This document shows positions 55,593 to 64,000 of a DNA stretch of 64,000 nt, piece after piece. Position 1 is the stretch's first letter. Every line of letters begins with the position of its first letter. The DNA comes from Adiantum capillus-veneris (Eukaryota; Streptophyta; Polypodiopsida; Polypodiales; Pteridaceae). The stretch is taken from the NCBI GenBank assembly GCA_014529385.2, contig CM043962.1, positions 35,431,598 through 35,495,597 of the forward strand, read 5' to 3'. Under the pieces are notes generated by a model that saw nothing but the letters and a program-made list of their open reading frames with translations, did not search any database and was not told where the DNA came from. Made by a program: the position numbers and the translations under genes.

Positions 55593-58184
55593 AACACTCT
55601 ACCCTACTCAGGATGATGCACACCCAACTTGCAAAACCACTTTAGCACATAACAAGGCTGCAAAAATTTCAGCAGCACAACCATATTAAAGACATAGATC
55701 CAAGAGCAAGTTATTGTATCAAGGCTTGTAATAGCATTAGTAGGAAGCAATGCTAAAAATAAAAAGTGTGGGTTTTGAAAGGCATTCCTCATTAGAGTTT
55801 ATACCAGTACTCTACAAAGACAAGATTTGATCTAATTATTATATTTGTTGCATCTCAAAGTTACATTTGACTGTACTTTGAGGGTTTTACACTTAACTAC
55901 TTCACATGTTTTAGCTTATCTCACATTTTAAGATTTAAAGGTAAACTTCAACAATTGAAAGTTGAGATCACTCTGAAACTAGGGTTTTTTGGATACTACT
56001 ATCTATGTTTTGGTTTAGATCCTTTGCCACCACGTCAAGAATGGACTAGTGAAGATAGATTAGAATCCATATGGAAGGCAAGATTTGGCTGGCCTACCCA
56101 AGCAATGCAAAGGGCTACAAATATTCAAATCATCAAAATTCACTAGGAAAAAGATGGACTTTGCATGGGCCTTGTAAGGAAGCTTAATTTTTAGGGATTA
56201 AGGCTAATGTTGTGTAGGGTTAAGGGGACAAGGACATTCAAGAAACTAGTTTTTAATAGGGGTTTTTGAGGCCCATGTTTCTATTTCTAGCTTTTTGAAA
56301 GTGAAGGAAAGGAAGTGTGGCCACATCATCACAAACGTGCATAACTAAGGGTCAAAAATTGATTTTTTTTCAAAAAATCTTTTTCACTTATTTTTGGCCT
56401 AAAACTCTCCCCTAATATATATGCATATCAAAAAAACCATTTTCTAACCTTTTTTTTAATACTTTCACTCACTAAAAGTCCACTTTTTCAAAATTCTTTC
56501 CCCGCTTCCAAAAAAAAACTTTGTTCTCTCCTTCTCCTCTCTCTCCTCTCCCTCCCTCCCTTCCCCCTTCTCTCCTCCTCCTCCCTTCCCTCTCCCTCCC
56601 TCCCTCTTTTCATCCTTTGCTTCCTCACATATCAGCTGCCATGGTGCTCAATGACATCACAAACTGTGTTCCTCCACCTCCACATACTTTGCACTCCATA
56701 ATCGTACTAATTCACTTGCCCATAGAGTTTGCATCCAAGGCCGCACATGTGGGTGAGCAAAGATCATCACAAAAACATTGCACCGCTGGTGAGACTAATA
56801 TCAACCTTTGGGTTGATGTCCATTTGTACCTGTACAATCGTGTAAGCTGCTTCTAACCAACATTTAATAGTCTTTTGATGTTTCTTCAATATCTTGGGAG
56901 GGGAGAGAGTTATTGCAAGCGGTTGTCTATGGGTGCAAGTGCTTCTTTGCATTGGTGAATGCACCAATCTCAAGCACTTCAACTCAACACATTGGCATAA
57001 CAAGAAAGAATTACCTCTTCGGAGAGGGAGGTTGCAACTCTCCAACAACAAATGCAGGAGAAGGATGCCAATATTCAAAGCTTGGCAACACTGTTGCACA
57101 CTTGAAAGAAACACTCCTTGTTGCAAGAGAATGCAAGCGTCCATTTTAATCCATTGAAACACTTGCACATATGGGTGGAGCACGCAAACGAAAAGCGATA
57201 GCCACAAGGTGATTTTTTCTTCCCTTGTAGGAGACGTTTCTTCTTCATATTAATCACTAATATTTATCTTATTGGTTGTGAGAAATTTTATTCAAAAGGC
57301 ATGCGGTGGAATAAGCCAAGATGATTGAATCAACCTTCTCACTAATTGTCTCAATATCCATGATGTGATTTCTATCTTACATTCACGTGGGGGGAAGCGC
57401 ATTAGTGATGCAGTCACTAAGGAGCTTATGCATAAATTGGAAAATGTGGTTAGTGAAGGTGACGTGTAACAAGTTTGTGATGAGACTGGGATCAACACTA
57501 AAGCCTACAATGCTATTTTTCAACACCTAAGGATACCCTGTGGGAGCATGCCAATATGGAAAACCTGTATCGTGTTCCACACAAGGTCAACCTTGCAAAG
57601 AAGGCCACAAACAAAGATGTGTTCTCTCGCATTGGAGCATACTTACACATTGTGGACACAATGCTTGCTTCACTTTATGCTTCATGCACGCTAAAGACAA
57701 GGGAAAAATCTAGGCAAAGCTCCATAAGATCTTCGGAGGAGGGCTTCTCTTACATAATGTGAAACAATATATTTGTGGACCTCAAAAGGCTTCAGCAAGC
57801 TATGCTTAGATTCTACAAGTTACCTCAAAGAAGGTGATACAATATACTTCTTACTTTTGGTTGTATTTTTGTTAGCATAGACTGTGATGTCTAAGGTCTT
57901 GCCTCTACTTGTTTTGCAATGCTTGGCACAAAGAATGCTTTTGTGTTGATACTCAATGAGTGTCAAATAGTGAAAGGTTGAAGGCTAGAGAGGTTAAGTG
58001 TCACTCTAATAAATGAAGCATGTTGCAAACAAAGCAAAGATATTCAATTGAGCAATCTCCCACCTCGTCTTTCAGTTTGAAATCAAATAAAGACATTTGG
58101 TGGCCGGGTGCTATTGCGGTGACCAAAGAGACCAATGGAGTACTTTCATAGATTTTTGAGAGAATTCCATGGATTACAGAAGTA

Positions 58185-59392
58185 ATACATATCCAGAAAG
58201 CCCATGCATGCCTAAGTATATGAAAAAGCAACCATCGAGAGAGTAGTTACTCAAAAAAGAAGTAGAGAGAGAAAGAGATGATGGCTACTGAGTTTAGAGC
58301 TTCTTATTGTGATTGAGAAGTGATTACCGATTTTCAAAAGGCTTCTTGGTTTTCCGCAAGAGAGCGGTGATGAGAGCTACGTAGAGGTTTTTATCACGAA
58401 GTCGATGAAGAGCATGTACACCGTGAAAAGAGAAGAGAATATAGTAAACAAGTAGAGAGAGAGTATTCTTCTTCTTCTTCTTCCCGAAAACGAGAGAGAA
58501 GCTCTTATGGAGATGGTGATGGAGAGCTTGCACTACTGTGTATAATACATACATATAGCCTTGTGGTAGTAGATGCAACTATCGGCTCTAAAACGTTTAT
58601 ATGCTTATTCTGCCGGTCTGTAGTGTGCCCCAAGTAGCTACTAGCGCCCCCTCTTTGGCCAGATATAGCTCTTGCCTTTGGAAAAATCTAAAAATAAGGA
58701 TTTTTATTTTTGGAGTCAACTATGGCCTTACCCTTCAATTTCTACTGCCTACAATAAAAACAATATCACATCAACTCCTTAGACCGTAGCTGAACTAGGC
58801 TGCACCGTGATGCCCTGGTATAATTATGACTTTCTCATACTATCTCGGCATATTTACGGTGCTCCTTTTTGTAAAAATAATTGTCATAAAAATCTCATTT
58901 AATTCTGTTTCTTCACCGTATAGTTGTTTTTGTATGCAACGACGACTAAAAATAATATTCTTAGGTTTAGATCATTCTGAAAAGCACATTGCTTTTTAAA
59001 AACATCAAAAATCACTAAAAGCTAAAAATAGCATAAAAAGCAAAATTTTCCAAAATTAAACCACAACCCTTGTCCACCCGAACTGGAAAACGAACTCACT
59101 TTTCACTAAAAACAACCGAAAATAATGGAAAACTGAAAATAGCATGAAAAGCGCTCAAAAAGCAAATTTTTATAAAATTAAACTATAACATCTCTGGGAC
59201 TTGTAGACACCCTTCTTTTCACAAAAAAGCATTCAAAAGCACAAAAAGCAAGAAAAAGCTATAAATTTTTTGAAACTGAACCAAACGTCCGTGTGACCTC
59301 TGTAATATTTTTTGGGCCAAAAACTTAAGAAGTGGACATTGGAATCTATTTTTCTTATTTTTAGAAGAGACCCAAAAATTGGGGATCTTACA
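58185..59392 (-). repeat. LTR-like dispersed repeat related to element E LTR
   Basis: Shares CCCATRCATGCCTA..GAAAAAG, TGCAYCGTGATGCCCT, TTTCTTCACCGTAT, CTAAAAATAATATT and the terminal RAGACYYRAAAATYGRGGATCTTACA with 52251-52686, in the same orientation. It ends TGTAAGATCC (- strand) at 59392 but has no polypurine tract beside it. Most simply a solo LTR or LTR fragment; no target duplication found. Confidence 0.55.
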
Positions 59393-60295
59393 AAGTTAGC
59401 CTCTATGGCAACACACAACTAAGCTACTTTCACAATGCATGAATGTTTGACCACTGCGCTAGGAACATATTCAACGAATCCTTGTTCCGCTCTCTTTTCT
59501 CACCTCCAAATCTAGAAAAAGTAAAAATCTTTGAGTAGGGAGAAGGCTATCTCTACGGACAACCCCGTAGGCACATTGATGTCAACTCCCGTGACTACAG
59601 GTGAGGCTACACTCACGCGTGTCATGGGAGCTCTCCTACTACAAGGAAGAGGAGAGCCTACCAAAGCAGCTATCAATGCATCTAGGCATGTGGAGATGCT
59701 CTGTAACCTCGTGACTATGTTAGCTTGACCTTCTCTAACGTGGTGAACTTTGTGTTAAAATATTTAAATAGCCTGCTAGAGAGCTCCATCTCTGATAGGA
59801 CATTGACAAGGTCGACTAGGTCATAATCATCATCCTCATCATCCAAGAGGTCTTGATCATCCCCCTCAATGACATTAGTGTCCATATGGTTTGGCTCATT
59901 GGGCAAGAGGAGGGTCATTAGGGTTGGCAGCCTCTATGGGCATGCCAACTCCAAAGACAGGGTCTACGTGTTGGAAATAGGGTTGCAGGGAAACACACAC
60001 AGCTTGGAGAAGACGAAGAAAGCTCAAGGCACACAACAGAGAGTGGTATTACTTAGTGTGCAATGGAAATATAAGATAGCCCTAGAGTGATGGGCATATA
60101 TACAATGCACGGGGGAAGAAAACCTCCTAGTGAGGGAAAACATGCCCTGACAGTCCTAAGTGTGTTCACACACATCACTACCGCATATGTACGGTAACGG
60201 ATCCCCCTTATAGGAGTCATGTGGTGAATGAGTGTTGGCACATAGAGTATAGGGAAGAGCCATGACCTGAGGACATGATCTTTCCTTATGGGCAA
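59393..60295. other. Stretch without an assigned gene, upstream of copia element F
   Basis: A short + frame at 59531-59725 and an acidic - frame at 59918-59715 are open but unrecognised. TGTTGGAAATAGGG at 59970 looks like a copia LTR start, but I could not define its end or a primer-binding site. Confidence 0.35.
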
Positions 60296-60299
60296 AGGT

Positions 60300-61001
60300 T
60301 ATTAGGATTAAAATTGATGGAGTGCATGAGACAACACCACCATTACCAGAGAAAGGTGCGAGTGCTACACAAATAAAGACGTTTAAAGATTGCAAGCAGA
60401 GAGCTCGAAAGGTCATGTATTGGATTTTTGTGAGTGTGCATGACACTATCATTGGGCATATACAAGACGCTCATGCCCCTAAGGAGGCTTGGGATACTCT
60501 ACTGTCATTGGATATAACCAACATAAAGGCAAGGAAGCTACAATTGAAGACTGAGCTGAATAATGTGCAGAAGAAAAACTTGTCCATCAATGACTATTTG
60601 TTGAAGTCAAAGAACCCATGTGAGTCACTTGCATCAATTGGTGTTATAGTCCATGATGTTGACAAAGTAGAAGTCTGTTTGTGAGGTTTGGGTCCAAAAT
60701 ACAAACAATTCAAAACAGGTGTCCATCTTTGAGAGAACATTCCCTCATTCACAGATTTGGTGTACTCCATATTGATTGTGGAAGATAATGAACTTGAAGA
60801 AGACTCCTCTACGCAAAGTAAAAACAATTTTGAACAAGTCCTTTTCAACAACGTGGTACAAGTCGTGGACAAGCCCAAGGAAGAGGCAATCACCAAGCAC
60901 AACAACAAAATAACAATCAAGGTTATAACACAGGTGGTCAAGGAAACTTTTAAGGTAGGGGGAGTCCAAGAGGTTGTGGAAATGTGAAACTCAATAATGC
61001 A
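60300..61001 (+). pseudogene. Copia gag of element F
   Basis: Matches the UBN2-type gag layout: APKEAWDTLLSLDITNIKARKLQLKTELNNVQKKNLSINDYLLK near 60475-60615, SLASIGVIVHDVDKVEVCL then a stop at 60682, GLGPKYKQFKTGVHL then a stop, and SFTDLVYSILIVEDNEL. A Gln/Asn/Gly-rich tail (60890-60985) leads toward the nucleocapsid. Several single stops interrupt an otherwise continuous frame. Confidence 0.8.
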
Positions 61002-62168
61002 TGTTAACTGAGCCAACGTCAGTTAACATAAGCTGCTAAAGGCCCAAGCCTGATGAATACACATCAAAGATGAATACGGAGAGGCGGTAAAGATTGGAGT
61101 TACACATTTTTCACCTTTTCCCAAAATGGCCATGTATTATAATTTTCCAATTTATTTCAAGCCATTGTAATATTTGTAATGTGTTAGTTCCAAGCTATAA
61201 AGAATAGGTCACTCACTGTGCCTAGGTTGCAGATTCAGTAAGTTGTGGAACCTCAAAGGTCTTGGGAATTGGACATTGCACATTTTAAACCCTATGGTGG
61301 CTAAGGTATAAAATCCAATCTTTGTAAGGGTTTTTAAAGTTTTGGATAATGAAAGTGAGCATACACTACATTACTGTTTTGTGAGCTCCCTCATGTTTCA
61401 TCTCTTCATGTCTTCCTTGTGTGAAGCGGCATTGCTGTTTCAAGCATACCAACGTGCTTGTAGGTAAAAGCTCTTCCTTTCTATGTAAGTCTCTCGAGAT
61501 GAAGTTCTATTTTTAGTCGTGTCTGTCTATGAGTTGTTGTCATTCCTTATGCACCATACATGCATCCAAACTAGTTTTCGACCATATGAATAGATAGAGC
61601 ACATCCCAAGGAAGCTACAAAGTGCTTCGGAGACAAAAACCAACCTGCCCAAAATAGGTTATTTATCTTTGGCACGATTTTGTTAAAGTGTTAGAAATGA
61701 CTTTTGAACACACGAGGATGGTGAGGATACTCTACACATTCTAGCCTAGCAAGTTTCATCTCATTTGGAGCACTGTAGCTGTACAAAATCATCGTATTAG
61801 GCTTATGGTAAACATGATGTTTATCTTCGATGTGATTTTGTCAAGTGTCAAAAATGACTTTTGAGCACATGTGGCTGATGAGGATACTCTGACATTCTAG
61901 GTAGCAAGTTTCATTGCATTTGGAGCACTATAGCTATACAAATTCGTCATAGTAGGCTTGTGATAAGGAGGTTAGCTTTTGGTGTCGAACACACACCTAA
62001 GACCGATCTAGGTGAGAGGACACTAGACTTGGGTTTTTTGAGAGATTAGCTATCGCTTGTGGCCTCCATGCACTAGTCGGCTCAGCTACATCCCATGGAT
62101 TGACATTTTATGTTTGTGGTTCTTGCTTTGCTAGCATCGATATGGTGATGCTTGGTAGTTGGCCGACA
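61002..62168. mobile_element. Solo LTR (1167 bp) with 5-bp target duplication ATGCA
   Basis: Starts TGTTAACTGA and ends TTGGCCGACA. ATGCA lies exactly on both sides (60997-61001, 62169-62173), and copia gag/nucleocapsid codons flank it. The first 27 bases form a perfect 10-bp inverted repeat (61002-61011 with 61019-61028). A TATA-like CTATAAAG lies near 61195. Internally a block of about 150 bp is duplicated with period 155 (about 61665-61980). Confidence 0.82.
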
Positions 62169-62173
62169 ATGCA

Positions 62174-63550
62174 GGTCAACACAAAAATGTAGTATGCGTG
62201 GTTGTGGACACTTTGAATGTGAATGTCTAGACAATATGTAGAAAAACAATTATGCAGCCACTAGCAAGAATGGAGATGAGCCTGAGAGGCTATTTGTGGT
62301 GCAAGCACATGTTAAATACTATATCTGCAAATGTGGCAAAATCCAGTGATAATATCTGGTATGTGGATTTTGGTGCATCAAATCACATGACCAATCATGG
62401 TGAATGATTCAAGGAAATGCAAACTTTACAAATTCTTAGCTATGTAGAAACCGAGGATGATACTGCACATCCCATTATGAATACATGAAATGGGTTATTG
62501 TCTATGACAGATGGTAAAGTGAAGTACCTGCTGATGTACTGCATGTACCCAACATTATAATTAACCTGGTTTCTGTTCAGCAATGGTTGAGCAGGATTTG
62601 CTGGCAAGTAACTCTGATGGTCTCTTTGTCAAAGAGCATAAGAATAATGGAAGGCTGGTTGCAAAAGGAAAGAAAGTGGACAAAATGTTTACTTTGGATG
62701 TAAATGTGCCCAAAATGAATGTTGTCATGTTTGCACGGGGTGCACGTGTTGTTCCAAACATTGAGATTTGGCACAAACGTATTGGCTGTGTAAATTTGCA
62801 GAGGATGAAAATGATGCAAACTAAAGAGATGGTTATAGGATTACCTGCATTTAGAGTTGCTAAAATGTAGAAAGTTTGTGAAGCTTGTTAATTTGGAAAG
62901 CAAGCAAAAGCATCCTTTCCTCATGATAAGAATGTAAGAAGGAATGCATTGGATTTAGTGTATAGATGTATGGGGTCCGACGAAGACTGCATCTATGGGT
63001 GGATGTATACACCATGTGAGCTGCATTGATTATCATACGAGGAACTTTATGGGTCTATTTCATGAAGCAAAAGTGAGGTGTTTATGCACTTTCAAAATTT
63101 CAAAGTTATGATTGAAAACATGCTGGAAAACATGTAAGGTTCCTGAGGTCAGATGGAGGGGGAGAATACTTCTCCAATGAATTCAATGGTTTTTTGAAAA
63201 AGCACAAAATTCAGAGGTAGTTTTCATGCAGGTGTACTCCGTAGCAAAATGGTGTTGCTGAGTGGAAGAACATGCACATTTCAAAAGTTGCTAGAGCATT
63301 GATGAATGAGAATAACATGCCTCATTGTTATTGGGATGAGGCTATTGCTACATGTGTTTACATTATGAACATGACCCCCACTACTGCAATACATGATATG
63401 ACACCTGAAGAGAAGTTTAGTGGTGAAAACCCGGATGTGTCAGATTTTAAAGTGTTTGGATGTATTACTTATGTGCCCGTTTCGGATGAGCTAAAAAGTA
63501 AGCTTGATCCAAAAGCAAAAAAATACGTGTTCATTAGCTATTCTCTTTAG
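62174..63550 (+). pseudogene. Copia protease, pre-integrase and integrase of element F
   Basis: After the solo LTR: a Cys/His cluster CSMRGCGHFECEC (near 62190-62230), and the protease active site with Phe replacing Ser (YVDFGASNH, normally DSGAS), which would disable it. The pre-integrase domain reads IEIWHKRIGCVNLQRMKMMQTKEMV at 62762-62835 and a CEAC.FGKQ zinc motif near 62880. Integrase core fragments include DLVYRCMG (first Asp region altered) and a degenerate RSDGGGEYFSNEF near 63150. The frame is open at 63272-63550 (MHISKVARALMNENNMPHCYWDEAIATCVYIMN to KKYVFISYSL). Many stops. Confidence 0.8.
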
Positions 63551-64000
63551 CAGAAAGGGTAAAAGTGTTATAATCCTATCATGGGTAAAGTGAGGGTGAG
63601 CAACGATGTCGTTTTTTATGAAATGGCAAGTTGGTATGTTGATGTAAAAGATGATTTGGGACTGATGTAAGAGAAAATGTGGCTATAGAAAATACAAGTT
63701 TGTAGTCACAAGTTTTGTGTGGGTCGCAAGGGTCATCTAGTGCAAGTTATGGTGAGAATACATGGAGTGGCAGGTTATGTTAAAGAGTGAGTCCTGCTCT
63801 TCAAATGTATCAAGAAAAGGGAAGGAAAAAGTTGATGATGCCCCTAAGTTACCAAATTTGAGTGCTGATTATGACATTGATGGCGATAGCAGTGGTTCTA
63901 AGGAGAGTTTGGATAGGAGTTTAGTATACCCTCGGTGAAAACTCTGGGTGCAAGAAGGATGCAATCAGTGAACAAGGAACTTGGAAGTGACCTTGGACCA
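63551..64000 (+). pseudogene. Copia integrase-RT linker of element F, to window end
   Basis: Continues copia-type sequence with stops (CYNPIMGKVRVSNDVVFYEMASWY near 63570-63640), then a Ser/Asp-rich variable linker. The RT would lie beyond 64000. Confidence 0.65.

Larger units (their letters stand above)
54431..58184. other. Gene-poor stretch with (GA)n, tandem duplication and pyrimidine tract
   Basis: (GA)n at 54659-54714, a 99-bp tandem duplication at 55404-55590 and a TCC/CTCC-rich tract at 56521-56610. Short frames at 55955-56146, 56990-57110 (REREVATLQQQMQEKDANIQSL, helical) and 57395-57600 look coding-like but are broken and unassigned. Confidence 0.4.
60296..64000 (+). mobile_element. 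Ty1/copia element F, runs off right edge
   Basis: In copia order on the + strand: gag (60296-61001), a zinc-knuckle remnant after an inserted solo LTR (62174-62240), protease with YVDFGASNHMT (about 62360-62392), a GAG-pre-integrase segment (62583-62990) and integrase core (about 62990-63550). The linker toward RT extends to the window end. Integrase before RT defines copia type. Numerous stops show an old inactive copy. Confidence 0.85.

Overview
The window is nuclear DNA of a land plant. Three things show this: a split gene for a plant-type long-chain acyl-CoA synthetase with canonical GT..AG introns, Ty3/gypsy elements with a C-terminal chromodomain together with Ty1/copia elements, and very long (CT)n/(CA)n/(GA)n microsatellites. 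The species cannot be fixed from sequence alone. A large, repeat-rich genome such as that of a fern, lycophyte or gymnosperm would fit, but this is inference.

Layout. 1-2.5 kb: an unrecognised open frame running off the left edge (- strand) and a G-rich 25-bp minisatellite. 2.5-7.9 kb: a 5'-truncated gypsy gag-pol on the - strand (element A), broken by only one 1-nt deletion and three in-frame stops. 8.6-9.7 kb: a LINE 3' fragment with an A tail (family L2). 10.9-12.9 kb: seven intact exons of the acyl-CoA synthetase (- strand), the only clearly functional-looking host gene. 13.0-22.6 kb: a head-to-tail series of five copies of one LINE family (family L1ct). Each is bounded by a (CT)n tract and all have the same orientation. 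22.6-41.0 kb: a nest of gypsy elements. It holds D (LTR+gag), an L2 LINE fragment, B (LTR..gag-pol-chromodomain..LTR, carrying two solo LTRs), an A-family relic (A'), and C. C is structurally complete with two LTRs and a perfect CTACC duplication, and it sits inside A'.

41-60 kb: gene-poor, AT-rich DNA with compound microsatellites, tandem duplications, a tRNA-derived SINE candidate, an eroded bHLH-like remnant, decayed gypsy pieces (G and E), another L1ct 3' end and an LTR-like repeat. 60.3-64 kb: a copia element (F, + strand) whose zinc-knuckle region is split by a solo LTR with a perfect ATGCA duplication. It runs off the right edge.

The most interesting content is the L1ct LINE family. 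It has an animal-L1-like ORF1 (coiled coil plus RRM-like and C-terminal domains), an ORF2 (endonuclease, YADD reverse transcriptase, CX2CX8HX4C motif), and a motif at the ORF2 C-terminus matching the PCNA-interacting (PIP) box in both copies that contain that region. Its 3' end is (TTTCA)n rather than poly(A), and every copy ends in (CT)n. This pattern points to a plant LINE that integrates specifically into CT microsatellites.
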